Positions 29,279-38,646 of a stretch of DNA of 64,000 nucleotides are shown here, piece by piece. A program made the position numbers and the translations under genes. The notes beneath the pieces are model-generated. The model saw only the letters and a program-made list of their open reading frames with translations. It searched no databases and was not told the origin of the DNA. This DNA is from Rhodospirillales bacterium 24-66-33 (GTDB taxonomy: Bacteria; Pseudomonadota; Alphaproteobacteria; Reyranellales; Reyranellaceae), in NCBI GenBank assembly GCA_002281855.1, contig NCHQ01000002.1, positions 400,286-464,285 on the forward strand, in the 5' to 3' direction. Each line of letters opens with the position of its first letter. Position 1 is the stretch's first letter.

Positions 29279-30508
29279 CTACTCGGCCGCAGCGGGATAG
29301 GCAGGCCTGCGGGCGCTGCTGTTTCGGATCAGCAGCACCATCCCGGCATTGAAGGTGTAGAGCCCGATGGCGATCCAGAAGATCACGGCCGGCAGACCGC
29401 TGTTCATCAGCACGCCGTAGAGCGGTGGCGCCACGAACGAGCCGATATCGAGCCCCGAATAGACGAAGCCGAAGACCTTGCCCGATGCGCCGGGAGGCGT
29501 CGCACCGCGCACGATCATGTCGCGCGACGGGTTGGTGATGCCGCCGGCGGCGCCGGCCAGTGCCAGCAGGACCGGCAGCAAGGCGGGCGACACGGTCTGG
29601 GTCGCGATCGGCACGGTGAGGGCCGCCGCCGCCAGGAGGCCTAACGCCGCCACGAGATCGTGGCGACGGACGCGGTCGGCGAAGTATCCGCCCACCAGAA
29701 TTCCCGCGGCCGAACCGGCGATGAACACGATCAGGCAGAAGGCAGCATAGTTCTCCGTGACGCCGAACATGCCGCTCCAGGCCGGCACGGCGAACTGCTG
29801 GATGCCGACCGTGTTGGCGGCGATCAGCGCGAAATATGCGAGGCAGAGCAGCAGCGCCGGCTGCAGGAACAGGGCCAGCCCCGGGCGTCCCCCTGCCTGC
29901 GCCGCCGCCGCACGCACCTTGACCCTGTGATCCACCAGTTGCTCGCGATGGACGAGGACCAGCCCCGACAGCACGATGCCGGGCAATGCGCCGATCAGGG
30001 CCGCCCCCACCCAGCCGAACATGCTGTCGAGGAAGTACATGACCGGTGCGGCGGCCCAGCCCAGCGATCCACCGAGCCCATGGATGCTGAAGGCGCGACC
30101 GAGGCGATGGGGGTTCACCGACGAATTCAGCAGCGCGAAGTCGGCGGGATGGAAGACCGAATTGCCCAGCCCGGCGATGACCGCGATGCAGGCGAACCCC
30201 AGGAAGGAATGCGCGACTGAGATGCACGCCAGGCCGAGCCCGACGACCAGAAGGCCCCCGGCCAGGATCGGCCGCGCGCCGAAACGGTCCACCGCAAAGC
30301 CCGCCGCCGTCTGTGTCACGCCGGAGACGCCGTAGAAGATTCCCGCCAGGAGGCCGACATCGGCGTAGCTCAACCCCGCTTCCTGACGGACGATCAGGAG
30401 CATGGTCGCGAAGGCCAGCTGGTAGTAGTGGCTCACCCCGTGGGCGACGCCGATCAGGCTGATGACCCGGAAATCATGCTGAAGCGACGTTGCGGTGGCA
30501 GCGGACAT
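29279..30508 (-). CDS. MFS transporter (fosmidomycin-resistance-like)
   Basis: 409-residue twelve-helix permease. HGVSHYYQLAFATMLLIVRQEAGLSYADVGLL at the N-terminus and AGFAVDRFGARPILAGG in the loop after TM2 are typical of the Fsr-like MFS subgroup. A soluble loop at about 190-215 separates the two halves; the C-half has GGYFADRVRRHDL in the loop-8 position. Substrate unknown. Start at 30508 has GAGGTG upstream. Ends 3 bp from the convergent ABC-F gene. Confidence 0.82.
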   Translation of the reverse strand: MSAATATSLQHDFRVISLIGVAHGVSHYYQLAFATMLLIVRQEAGLSYADVGLLAGIFYGVSGVTQTAAGFAVDRFGARPILAGGLLVVGLGLACISVAHSFLGFACIAVIAGLGNSVFHPADFALLNSSVNPHRLGRAFSIHGLGGSLGWAAAPVMYFLDSMFGWVGAALIGALPGIVLSGLVLVHREQLVDHRVKVRAAAAQAGGRPGLALFLQPALLLCLAYFALIAANTVGIQQFAVPAWSGMFGVTENYAAFCLIVFIAGSAAGILVGGYFADRVRRHDLVAALGLLAAAALTVPIATQTVSPALLPVLLALAGAAGGITNPSRDMIVRGATPPGASGKVFGFVYSGLDIGSFVAPPLYGVLMNSGLPAVIFWIAIGLYTFNAGMVLLIRNSSARRPAYPAAAE

Positions 30509-30574
30509 GGGCACCTCGTAATGCCCATCATAAGCGATCGGCAGCACGAAGGGCGGCGGAATTGCAAGGACGAG

Positions 30575-31744
30575 CTATGCGGCGAAGCGCAGGGCTGCCG
30601 ACCGTATGCGCACCTGGCTTGCCACACCGTGAATGGTGTTGCGGACCAGCAGCTGCGCGGGCTTTGCCGCGTCGTAGGTCAAGACGGTGACGCGATGCGT
30701 CGAAGGCCTCGCATCCAGTATGCGTTCACGTCCGACGAAGCTGTCCGGATTCTCATCCGCAAGGACGACGCCCACACTCCCGCTCTGAACCTCGATCTCG
30801 AGGTCGACCGCATACCCCAGGCCGGGGAGCGGCAACGAGCCAAGCTGCTGTATCGCGTACTCGAGGCCGACCGACATCGCATACCACCAGATGTGGGGAG
30901 GACAAACCAGCCGCCACTCGCCGGGAAGCGCCTTGAGCGACGCCTGGTTCAGCGCCGTCGCAGGGTATCCCATGAGCGATACCTCGGGCGATTGCCGCGA
31001 ATCCGGATTGAGTTCGTCGACCCGCAGATCGACCCAGCCGAAGTTTCCGCCGCCTGTCGTGAAATCGAGGATTGTGGTCGTGCGGGAGGGAAACAGGCGG
31101 CGCTTCACCTTCTCTAGGTCGTACCATTCGGCCCACGGCGTGCGTTCACCGTCGGTGCGCTTGCCGAACTCCGAAAAAGGCAGCGCGCCCTCTCGGAGCC
31201 ACCGCTCGTAGGGATAGGTGAGCTCGATCCAGCGGCCCCCGGCTTTCAGATGCTGCAGCAGGTCGAGCGTCTCGGTCCGCGCAATATCGAACGGCGCATG
31301 ATGCAGGGAGCCGATCGCCCACACCGCATCGTAGGGTCCGCCCTTCAATCCGGCGAACGACCGCTCGTTCTCGACATGAAGATAGCTGGCGCGCTCGCCC
31401 AGACCCAGGCTTTCCACAACACGGCGAACCAGGTTCAGGTTGTCGAGGACCAGATCCGAGAACGTCCAGTGCGCCCCGCGCGCCAGAAAGCTGATGCCGT
31501 CGAAACCGAAGCCCGAGCCAACTTCCACCACACGCCGACCGGCGAATACATCGCCGTAGAGACAGTGAAACCAGCCGCGGACATCGGGAACGACCGCCGC
31601 CTCGTTCATCCGGCGCCAATGCGCCATCAGCGAGGCATCGTCGAGCGACAGCAGATCGCCCGAATAGGTGCGGCCGAGGGTTTCACCGCCTGCCGGCAAC
31701 TCGCGCCACTTGTCGCGCGACAGACTGAGGAATTCGTCGGACAT
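30575..31744 (-). CDS. Class I SAM-dependent methyltransferase with C-terminal beta domain
   Basis: 389-residue protein. The Rossmann-fold methyltransferase occupies about 65-215: motif I is VVEVGSGFGFDG, the acidic residue and post-I region follow in FSDLVLDNL, and DAVWAIGSLHHAPF corresponds to motif IV-V. The last about 130 residues appear to be beta-rich and are not recognised. Such proteins sit in glycan clusters, consistent with sugar or small-molecule methylation; substrate unknown. Divergent from the cyclase gene with 64 bp between starts. Confidence 0.72.
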   Translation of the reverse strand: MSDEFLSLSRDKWRELPAGGETLGRTYSGDLLSLDDASLMAHWRRMNEAAVVPDVRGWFHCLYGDVFAGRRVVEVGSGFGFDGISFLARGAHWTFSDLVLDNLNLVRRVVESLGLGERASYLHVENERSFAGLKGGPYDAVWAIGSLHHAPFDIARTETLDLLQHLKAGGRWIELTYPYERWLREGALPFSEFGKRTDGERTPWAEWYDLEKVKRRLFPSRTTTILDFTTGGGNFGWVDLRVDELNPDSRQSPEVSLMGYPATALNQASLKALPGEWRLVCPPHIWWYAMSVGLEYAIQQLGSLPLPGLGYAVDLEIEVQSGSVGVVLADENPDSFVGRERILDARPSTHRVTVLTYDAAKPAQLLVRNTIHGVASQVRIRSAALRFAA

Positions 31745-31749
31745 CTCGT

Positions 31750-31785
31750 GACACTAGGCGCGTCGGGCACGCGTGCGCTAGTGTC
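31750..31785. promoter_or_regulatory. Inverted repeat in divergent methyltransferase/cyclase intergenic region
   Basis: GACACTAG (31750-31757) and CTAGTGTC (31778-31785) are perfect inverted copies with a 20-bp GC-rich centre, filling most of the 64-bp space. A shared operator for the two divergent genes is plausible; no regulator is present nearby. Confidence 0.35.
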
Positions 31786-31808
31786 GCCGCCGCAAAAGGG
31801 AGTACCAA

Positions 31809-32846
31809 ATGAAGCGCTGGAAGCATCGCCCCGAAGGTTCGACCTGGGGAGACTGGGGCGACGAGGACCAACTCGGCCGCCTCAACCTGATCACGCCGAA
31901 AAAGGTGCTCGAGGGCATTGCCGAGGTGAAGGAAGGGCTCTCCTTCTGCCTCAGTCTCCCGCTCGATTTTCCCGGCGGCAACGTCTTGAACGCGCGCCGC
32001 CTGCCGCCCGTCCTGTCGCCCACGGGCGACGAGAACGGCTGGCGCTTCAACTTCCTGACCAACAGCCTGAACCCGCAGTTCGTCGATGTGGCGAGCGACG
32101 ACCGGGTGATCCTGACGCTGCAGTATTCGACCCAGTGGGACACGCTGGCCCATGTCGGCGGCCTGTTCGATGCCGATGGCGACGGGGTACCCGAGCCGCT
32201 CTACTACAACGGCTTCAAGGCCGGCTCCGACGTGGTCGGTCCGCTGCCCGACGCCGGCCGCGACGGCTGCGGCCACCTCTCCTATGCCCACAAGCTCGGC
32301 GTCGAGAACATGGCGGCCAAGGCGATCCAGGGCCGCGCCGTGCTCGTCGATCTGGAGAAGCACTATGGGCGCGACCACAAGTATGTGAGCTACGACGATT
32401 TCAAGCGCGTGCTCGACGCCGACAAGGTCGTGGTCGAACCCGGCGACATGCTGCTCCTGTACACGGGCTTCACCGACGAGATCATGAAGATGAACAAGAA
32501 CGTCGACCCGGCCCGCGCGCACGCGATGTGCTGCGTGCTCGACGGCCGCGACAAGCGCCTGCTGCAGTGGATCACCGACAGCCAGATCTCCGCGCTGATC
32601 GCCGACAACTATGGCGTCGAAGCCGTGCCGGCGAAGCCCGGTCCCGAGGATGCCGAGCATCCGTCGCTGCCGCTCCACAATCATTGCCTGTTCAAGCTGG
32701 GGCTCAATCTCGGCGAGATCTGGTGGCTGAAGGATCTGGCGCTCTGGCTGCGCGAGAGGCAGCGCTCGCGCTTCCTGCTGACGGCGCCGCCGCTGCGTCT
32801 TCCCGGCGCGGTCGGGTCGCCCGCGACTCCCGTGGCAACGGTCTGA
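31809..32846 (+). CDS. Cyclase-family protein (metal-dependent hydrolase)
   Basis: 345-residue member of the cyclase/kynurenine-formamidase-like family (PF04199), which hydrolyse small cyclic or amide substrates with a Zn or Mn centre. N-terminus has the family W..WGDEDQLGRLNLITP element. The metal motif usually written HxGTHxDxP is replaced by the subgroup variant TQWDTLAHVGG, and ALVDL-like and GDMLLLYTGF strands follow. Substrate unknown. Its stop lies 13 bp before the FkbM gene, so the two may be co-transcribed. Confidence 0.82.
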   Translation: MKRWKHRPEGSTWGDWGDEDQLGRLNLITPKKVLEGIAEVKEGLSFCLSLPLDFPGGNVLNARRLPPVLSPTGDENGWRFNFLTNSLNPQFVDVASDDRVILTLQYSTQWDTLAHVGGLFDADGDGVPEPLYYNGFKAGSDVVGPLPDAGRDGCGHLSYAHKLGVENMAAKAIQGRAVLVDLEKHYGRDHKYVSYDDFKRVLDADKVVVEPGDMLLLYTGFTDEIMKMNKNVDPARAHAMCCVLDGRDKRLLQWITDSQISALIADNYGVEAVPAKPGPEDAEHPSLPLHNHCLFKLGLNLGEIWWLKDLALWLRERQRSRFLLTAPPLRLPGAVGSPATPVATV

Positions 32847-32859
32847 GCGCGTCATCGCG

Positions 32860-33945
32860 ATGTCGTTCCCGGCGTTCGTCGCCCAAGGGTTGAAGGCGGA
32901 ACGGTTCGCGCTTCTGGACATCGGCTGCTCCGGAGGTCTCGACCCGAAGTGGCGCGCCTTCGGAGACAGGCTGAAGGCGCTGGGCATCGACGCCAGCGAG
33001 AGCGAATGCCGGCGGCTCGCCACGGAGGAACGGAATCCCGACGTTTCCTATGTGGCGGCCTTCGTGAGCCCCCGCGCCGACGAGCCGATCGACCTGTCGG
33101 CTGGTCCGGCGGCCCCGCTCATCATGAAGATGCGCGATCGCATGAGCTTCATGCGCACGCGCGAGATCCGCGACGTCAAGCTGCGGACGGCCTCCACCGA
33201 GGAACAGCTCCGGCACAACGCCTGGGAACTCACCGGGCTCGCCGATCCGTCGAAGCCCGTGGTCGTGCCCGACCTTCTCGCCGCGCGTGGCTGGCACGAC
33301 CTGGACTACCTGAAGATCGATACCGACGGCATCGACTGGCAGATCCTCCAGAGCTTCGAGGGACGGCTGCCGGCGAACCTGCTGGCCGTGCAGATGGAAG
33401 TGAACTTCGTGGGCGACGGCGCCGCCGACGAGCATTCGTTCCACAACACCGATCGCTTCATGCGCCGGCATGGCTTCGATCTCTTCCGCCTCGACGTGCG
33501 CAACTATTCCTCGCGCGCCCTGCCCGCCCGCTACATCTGGCCGACGCCGGCGGAGACCCATTCCGGCCGGCCGTTCCAGGGCGAGGCCTACTATGCCCTC
33601 GATCTGCTCGGCCCCAACGGCCCGGCGCGGTTGGCGGAACTGAGCGCCGAGAAGGTGGCGAAGCTGGCGGCGATCCTGTCGACCTGGGACGTTCCCGACT
33701 CCGCGGCCGAGCTTTTGCTGGGCTGCCGAGACAGGCTGGCCGCGGCGCTCGATGTCGATCGCGGCCTCGATCTGCTCGCCGCGCAGGCCCAAGGCCACCG
33801 CGCCCGGCCGCTCGACTACCGAAGCTACATGGCACGCTTCGAATCCGATCCGCCGGATTTCTACCGGCCGGAAGGGCCGATCCCGTTGCGCGAGCGGCTG
33901 GCCGCCGCCTGGCGCGCCTATCTGCGGCCGCGCGACAGCCGTTAG
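32860..33945 (+). CDS. FkbM-family methyltransferase (copy 1)
   Basis: 361-residue SAM-dependent methyltransferase of the FkbM type, often O-methylating sugars of surface glycans. Motif I is LLDIGCSGGLDP (about residues 17-28), followed by LGIDASESECRRL, and the substrate/acidic region is YLKIDTDGIDWQILQ. The C-terminus carries a DYRSYMARFESDPPDFYRP segment. The same overall design and a matching C-terminal SLTYRQYMDRDP stretch occur in the FkbM protein at 37504-38601, so they are likely paralogues. Divided from holC by 1 bp on the opposite strand. Confidence 0.78.
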   Translation: MSFPAFVAQGLKAERFALLDIGCSGGLDPKWRAFGDRLKALGIDASESECRRLATEERNPDVSYVAAFVSPRADEPIDLSAGPAAPLIMKMRDRMSFMRTREIRDVKLRTASTEEQLRHNAWELTGLADPSKPVVVPDLLAARGWHDLDYLKIDTDGIDWQILQSFEGRLPANLLAVQMEVNFVGDGAADEHSFHNTDRFMRRHGFDLFRLDVRNYSSRALPARYIWPTPAETHSGRPFQGEAYYALDLLGPNGPARLAELSAEKVAKLAAILSTWDVPDSAAELLLGCRDRLAAALDVDRGLDLLAAQAQGHRARPLDYRSYMARFESDPPDFYRPEGPIPLRERLAAAWRAYLRPRDSR

Positions 33946-33946
33946 T

Positions 33947-34399
33947 TCAGGCCCTCTTCTCCCAGCCGCCGGTCTCGGTCTGCTGCCAATAGGCGACCGC
34001 GTGACCGGCGGTCTTGTAGGCCTTCCAGCGCTCTCGCGCGTCGGCGACGGCGCTGTCGTCGCGGCCGTCGAACAGTTCGAAGCAGCGCTTGTAGTCGCCG
34101 ACCTTCTCCGACCTCGCGCGGTCGGCGACAAACAGGAATGCCGCGCCGTTCGGATTCTCGTCGACATGCGTCAGCCAGACCGGCTGGCGGTCGGCTTCGC
34201 CGTCCCGGGCGGCCCCGTGCGGCAGGAAGCCGTCGGGATCGTAGACCCAGAGATGCGTGTTCAACGCATCCACCCGTTCCGGCGACCCGAGCAGCACCAC
34301 CGCCCGCTCCCCCGCCTGCAACGTCTTGGTCAGCAGGCGTGGCAGCGTGTCTTCCAGTGACGATCGGGTCAGGTGATAGAAGTTGACCTCGGTCGCCAT
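33947..34399 (-). CDS. holC: DNA polymerase III subunit chi
   Basis: 150-residue chi subunit of the clamp-loader complex, which binds SSB. Starts MATEVNFYHLTRS, has a central WVYDPDGFLPHG segment and a C-terminal FDGRDDSAVADARERWKAYKTAGH motif, and is typical in length. Located 8 bp downstream of pepA, the usual bacterial partner of holC. Start at 34399 excludes an upstream extension that is non-coding reading through pepA. Confidence 0.9.
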   Translation of the reverse strand: MATEVNFYHLTRSSLEDTLPRLLTKTLQAGERAVVLLGSPERVDALNTHLWVYDPDGFLPHGAARDGEADRQPVWLTHVDENPNGAAFLFVADRARSEKVGDYKRCFELFDGRDDSAVADARERWKAYKTAGHAVAYWQQTETGGWEKRA

Positions 34400-34407
34400 C
34401 GGCCCGA

Positions 34408-35901
34408 TCAGCCTTCGTAATTCTCGGCGATCAGCCGGTCGAGCAGTCGCACGCCGAAGGCGGTCGCGCCCTTGGGCGTGAGGGTATCGCCCTTGCCCGA
34501 CCAGGCCACGCCGGCAATGTCGATATGCGCCCAGGCGACGCCCTCCTGCACGAAGCGCTGCAGGAATTGAGCGGCCGTGATCGAGCCGCCATCGCGCCCA
34601 CCGCCGACATTCTTCATGTCGGCGATCTCGGAGTCGATGAGCTTGTCGTACTTCGGCCCGAGCGGCATGCGCCACAGCTTCTCGCCGATCCCCGCACCGG
34701 CCGCACGCAGCCGGTTGGACAGCTCAGTGTCGTTGCAGAACAGTCCCGCCCGCTCGTGGCCGAGCGCCACGATGATGGCGCCGGTGAGGGTCGAAAGCTC
34801 GACCATCGCCTGCGGCTTGAACTTCTGCTGGGCGTACCACATGGCGTCGCACAGGATCAGGCGGCCTTCGGCGTCGGTGTTGATGACCTCGACCGTCTGT
34901 CCCGACATCGACTTCACGACGTCGCCCGGACGCTGGGCATTGCCGTCGGGCATGTTCTCGACGAGCGCGCACACCGCCACGACGTTCGCCTTGGCCTTGC
35001 GGCCGGCGATCAGCTTCATGGCGCCGGTAACGGCGCCGGCGCCGCCCATGTCCCACTTCATGTCTTCCATGCCGGCGGCCGGCTTCAGCGAGATGCCACC
35101 GGTATCGAAGCACACGCCCTTGCCGATCAGGGCGACGGGCGCCTGGCCCTTCGGGCCGTTCATCCACTTCATGACGAGGAGCTGCGAGTCGCGCCCGCTG
35201 CCCTGCCCGACGGCCAGCAAGGTCTCCATGCCGAGCTTCTTCATCTCGGCCTCGCCGAGGATCTCGACCTTCACGCCGAGCTTGGTGAGTTCCTTGGCGC
35301 GACGGGCAAACTCCGCCGGATAGAGAACGTTCGGCGGCTCGCTCACCAGATCGCGCGTGAGGAACACCGCGTCGACCACCGGCTCGAGCGAGGCGTACGC
35401 CTTGCGAGCGTCGGCGGGCGCGGCCAGCACGACGGTGAGCCGCTGCAGCGACAGTTTCTGCTCCGGCTTGTCCTTGGTCTTGTACTTGTCGAAACGGTAG
35501 CTGCGCAGGCGAACGCCCAAAGCCAGATGGGCCGCCATCTCGGCCGGCGACAGGCGGCTCCCCTTGACCGGGTCGACAACCACCGTCACCGCGGTGTGGC
35601 CGGCGGCATTGGCCTCGGTTGCGACGACACCGCCGAGCTCTTCGGCCGCCCTGGCATCGAGGTCCTGCCCCTTGCCAACGCCCAGTAGCAGGAGGCGTGC
35701 AATATCACCGGAATGGCCGAGGACTGTCTGGGTCTGGCCCTTGGCGCCGGTGAAGCGTCCCGCCTCGAGGGCGCGGGTCACGGCCCCGTCGGCCGCCGCG
35801 TCGATCGCCTCGGCTGTCGCCAGGAGCTGTTTCTCTGCCCCGATAAACGCCGCGACATTGCCGGCGAAGGCCTTCGGAAAGGCCAAAAACTCCACTTTCA
35901 T
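34408..35901 (-). CDS. pepA: Leucyl aminopeptidase
   Basis: 497-residue M17 metallopeptidase removing N-terminal residues; hexameric with two metal ions. The C-terminal catalytic domain shows VALIGKGVCFDTGGISLKP, KWDMGGAGAV, and the family signature NTDAEGRLIL (metal ligands Asp and Glu, catalytic Arg). AGGGG six bases before the ATG at 35901 supports this start; an ATG two codons upstream is possible. The N-domain is about residues 1-165. Bacterial PepA may also bind DNA. Divergent from the sugar-dehydrogenase gene. Confidence 0.95.
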   Translation of the reverse strand: MKVEFLAFPKAFAGNVAAFIGAEKQLLATAEAIDAAADGAVTRALEAGRFTGAKGQTQTVLGHSGDIARLLLLGVGKGQDLDARAAEELGGVVATEANAAGHTAVTVVVDPVKGSRLSPAEMAAHLALGVRLRSYRFDKYKTKDKPEQKLSLQRLTVVLAAPADARKAYASLEPVVDAVFLTRDLVSEPPNVLYPAEFARRAKELTKLGVKVEILGEAEMKKLGMETLLAVGQGSGRDSQLLVMKWMNGPKGQAPVALIGKGVCFDTGGISLKPAAGMEDMKWDMGGAGAVTGAMKLIAGRKAKANVVAVCALVENMPDGNAQRPGDVVKSMSGQTVEVINTDAEGRLILCDAMWYAQQKFKPQAMVELSTLTGAIIVALGHERAGLFCNDTELSNRLRAAGAGIGEKLWRMPLGPKYDKLIDSEIADMKNVGGGRDGGSITAAQFLQRFVQEGVAWAHIDIAGVAWSGKGDTLTPKGATAFGVRLLDRLIAENYEG

Positions 35902-36051
35902 CGACATCCCCTGCGCCTGGCGCGTGATCTGACCCGATATTTCGCCCCTGCGACGGGACCGCGCAAGCTGTGTTTGCCCGCCACGCCCCTGCAAAATCGG
36001 GGTGGCATCGGGACGCAAGCGCCAGTATCAGTACCGGCCTTCAAAACGGAC

Positions 36052-37389
36052 ATGGAAATGACCTCAGCAACATTGCCTCGCGTCTCGGTCGTCGGTCTCG
36101 GCAAGCTCGGTGCCCCTCTGGCCGCCGTTCTCGCCAGTCGCGGCTTCACCGTCATCGGCCTGGATGTGAACAAGACGCTGGTCGACGCGATGAACGCCGG
36201 CAAGATGCCGATCGTCGAGCCGCAGCTGAACGAGCTGATCGCCGGCAGCAAGGAGCGCCTCTCGGCGACCATGGACGCCAACGAGGCGATCCAGAAGAGC
36301 GACGCCAGCTTCGTGATCGTCCCGACGCCGTCGGACAGCACCGGCTTCTTTTCCAACCGTTTCGTGCTCCAGGCCATGGAGACACTCGGCAAGGCCCTGA
36401 AGAACAAGCAGGGCTACCACATGGTCGTCATCACCAGCACGGTGATGCCCGGCACGACGGGCACCGAGATCAAGGACGCTCTCGAGGCCGCCTCCGGCCG
36501 CAGGGTCGGTCCGGACCTCGGCCTTTGCTACAATCCGGAATTCATCGCCCTGGGCAGCGTTGTGCGCGACATGCTGTTCCCCGACTCGATCCTGATCGGC
36601 GAGAGCGACACCAAGGCCGGCGACATGCTGCAGACCATCTACCTGCAGATGTGCGAGAAGAAGCCGCCCGTGCAGCGCATGAACTTCGTGAACGCCGAGC
36701 TCACCAAGATCTCGGTGAACACCTACGTCACCACCAAGATTTCCTACGCCAACATGCTGGCCGACATCTGCGACCGTATTCCGGGCGCCGACGTCGACGC
36801 CGTGACCAAGGCGCTGGGCGCCGACACCCGCATCGGCGCGAAGTACCTCAAGGGCGCCATGGGCTATGGCGGGCCCTGCTTCCCGCGCGACAACGTGGCC
36901 TTCGCCGCCTTCGCCCGCAAGATCGGCGCGCGCGCAGACGTGGCCGAGGCGACCGACCGCATCAACAACTTCCAGGTCGAGCGCCTTTCCACCCTCGTCT
37001 CGAAGTTTGCCAAGGCCGGCACGCGCATCGCCATCCTCGGCCTCTCCTACAAGCCTCACACGCCGGTGGTGGAGGAAAGCCACAGCGTGAAGCTCGCCGC
37101 CAAGCTCGCCGATGCCGGTTATGTCGTCACGGTCCACGATCCGCTGGCCCAGGATGCGGCGCTGGCCGTGCTGGGCGACAAGGTCGTCGGCGCCTCCTCG
37201 ATCGAGGGTGCAGTGCGCGAGAGCGACCTGCTGATCGTCGCGACCGGCTGGCCGGAATACAAGGAAATCTCGCCGGACTGGTGCAAGCGCGAAGGCCAGC
37301 GCCTGACCGTTCTCGACCTGTGGCGGACACTGCCCGCCGACAAGTTCGAGGACGTGGCCGACCTTCTGTATCTCGGCTCCGGTCGCTGA
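36052..37389 (+). CDS. Nucleotide-sugar (UDP-glucose/UDP-ManNAc-type) 6-dehydrogenase
   Basis: 445-residue NAD-dependent enzyme that oxidises a sugar C6 alcohol to a carboxylate in two steps, giving a nucleotide-activated uronic acid. N-terminal Rossmann domain: VSVVGLGKLGAPLAAVLASRG (GxGxxG at 10-15). Catalytic Cys is in GAMGYGGPCFPRDN, and VKISVNTY-like Lys/Asn helix region is KISVNTYVTTK. The nucleotide-binding C-terminal domain begins LGLSYKPHTPVVEES. The family is certain, but UDP-glucose versus UDP-GlcNAc/ManNAc or a GDP-sugar as substrate is not. It opens the sugar cluster. Confidence 0.85.
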   Translation: MEMTSATLPRVSVVGLGKLGAPLAAVLASRGFTVIGLDVNKTLVDAMNAGKMPIVEPQLNELIAGSKERLSATMDANEAIQKSDASFVIVPTPSDSTGFFSNRFVLQAMETLGKALKNKQGYHMVVITSTVMPGTTGTEIKDALEAASGRRVGPDLGLCYNPEFIALGSVVRDMLFPDSILIGESDTKAGDMLQTIYLQMCEKKPPVQRMNFVNAELTKISVNTYVTTKISYANMLADICDRIPGADVDAVTKALGADTRIGAKYLKGAMGYGGPCFPRDNVAFAAFARKIGARADVAEATDRINNFQVERLSTLVSKFAKAGTRIAILGLSYKPHTPVVEESHSVKLAAKLADAGYVVTVHDPLAQDAALAVLGDKVVGASSIEGAVRESDLLIVATGWPEYKEISPDWCKREGQRLTVLDLWRTLPADKFEDVADLLYLGSGR

Positions 37390-37417
37390 GCACGATTTCG
37401 GCATCCGCAGAGTGACG

Positions 37418-37441
37418 AAGCCCGCCAAGTGCGGGCTTTTT
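37418..37441 (+). terminator. Rho-independent terminator after the sugar dehydrogenase
   Basis: AAGCCCGC (37418-37425), loop CAAGT, GCGGGCTT and a T-run of five (to 37441). Stem of seven to eight pairs, GC-rich, immediately upstream of the next gene, so FkbM copy 2 is likely transcribed separately. Confidence 0.85.
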
Positions 37442-37503
37442 CATGTCAGGTTCGCCGGGACGACGATCGTCCCTCCCCTCGGTTCTCTGGCTCGCCGCCC
37501 GCC

Positions 37504-38601
37504 ATGTCCGGTCTCCATATCAACGACTCGCCGCGAATGACCGCCGCCCTCGTGAAAGCGGGCGCCTTCCGGCAACAGCCGTTCACCGTCGTCGATGTCG
37601 GTGCCCGCGGCGGCGTCGCTCCCTACTGGTCGGTCTTCGGCGACGATTTGCGGATCATCGGATTCGAGCTGGACCCCGACGAGTGCAGGCGGCTCGAAGC
37701 CATCGATCCGCGCACCCGGTACCTGCCCTACGCCCTCGATCGCGAGCGCGGCCGGCGCACGGTGTACGTCGCGAACTATGCCGCGTCCTCCTCGTTCTAC
37801 CGCACCGACCCCGCCTATTTCGGCCGCCACACGGCGGCCCGGAACGCCATCGTGTCGTCGGAGCAGCCGCTGGAAACGAGCACGCTCTCGACGGCGCTGG
37901 CATCGATCGGCCTCTCCTCGGCGGATTTCATCAAGGCCGATGCCGAAGGCGCCGAACTCGAGATCCTGCAGGGCGGCGAGGAGCTGCTGCCCGGAGTCCA
38001 GGGTATTCTCTCCGAGGTGCGCTTCAGCAGGAGGATATCCGGCTGTCCGATCTATTGGGAGGTCGACAGGTACCTGCGGGAGCGAGGCTTCGAACTCTAC
38101 GATCTCGACGTCTATCGCCTGAGCAAGAAAGCCCTGCCCTATCCGTATCTCTACGCCAACTATTTCGACGATGGCCGGCCGGCCGCCGGCCCGTCGACAC
38201 AGGGGCAGGTCTTCGAGGCCAATGCGCTCTATATGCGCGACCTCGTCGTCGCCTCAGCCGATCCACGACGCCTGATCGTTGCGGCCTGTCTGTTCGAGAT
38301 CTTCGGCCTGGCCGATTGCGCCGCCGAGTTGATCCTGGCCCATCGTGATCCGTTCGACGCCCTCGTCCCGTCGGAACAGCTGCTCGATCTGCTCGTACCG
38401 GAGGTCAAGGGCAGGTCCTTGACCTACCGGCAATACATGGATCGCGATCCGGTGGCCGACCCGCTCCTTAGGCCGACCGACGGGCGGCGCTTTCCCGAGG
38501 CCATCATCGCGCAATACGACGGCGAGTTCGCCGCGTCCTGGGAGAACAAGCGCGTGGTGAAGGACACTTTCTGGCAGCGCCTCTTGGCCCGGTTCGGCTG
38601 A
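37504..38601 (+). CDS. FkbM-family methyltransferase (copy 2)
   Basis: 365-residue SAM-dependent methyltransferase. Motif I VVDVGARGGVAPYW (about residues 28-41), then IIGFELDPDECRRLEA, and FIKADAEGAELEILQGG as the acidic/substrate loop. Two-domain design with a C-terminal RQYMDRDPVADPLLRP stretch, shared with copy 1 at 32860. It probably O-methylates a hydroxyl on a surface sugar. The start at 37504 gives MSGLHINDSP; the frame would extend 25 codons upstream into the terminator. Its stop codon lies in a strong inverted repeat. Confidence 0.78.
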   Translation: MSGLHINDSPRMTAALVKAGAFRQQPFTVVDVGARGGVAPYWSVFGDDLRIIGFELDPDECRRLEAIDPRTRYLPYALDRERGRRTVYVANYAASSSFYRTDPAYFGRHTAARNAIVSSEQPLETSTLSTALASIGLSSADFIKADAEGAELEILQGGEELLPGVQGILSEVRFSRRISGCPIYWEVDRYLRERGFELYDLDVYRLSKKALPYPYLYANYFDDGRPAAGPSTQGQVFEANALYMRDLVVASADPRRLIVAACLFEIFGLADCAAELILAHRDPFDALVPSEQLLDLLVPEVKGRSLTYRQYMDRDPVADPLLRPTDGRRFPEAIIAQYDGEFAASWENKRVVKDTFWQRLLARFG

Positions 38602-38621
38602 CGTCTGGCGCAGCCGAACCG
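38590..38621. terminator. 11-bp perfect hairpin at convergent gene ends
   Basis: CGGTTCGGCTG (38590-38600) and CAGCCGAACCG (38611-38621) pair perfectly around a 10-base loop; the TGA stop (38599-38601) of the methyltransferase overlaps the stem end. No T-run. It lies between convergent genes and probably terminates or stabilises both transcripts. Confidence 0.55.
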
Positions 38622-38646
38622 AGGCTGGAGGCGCCGGTGCGCCCCG

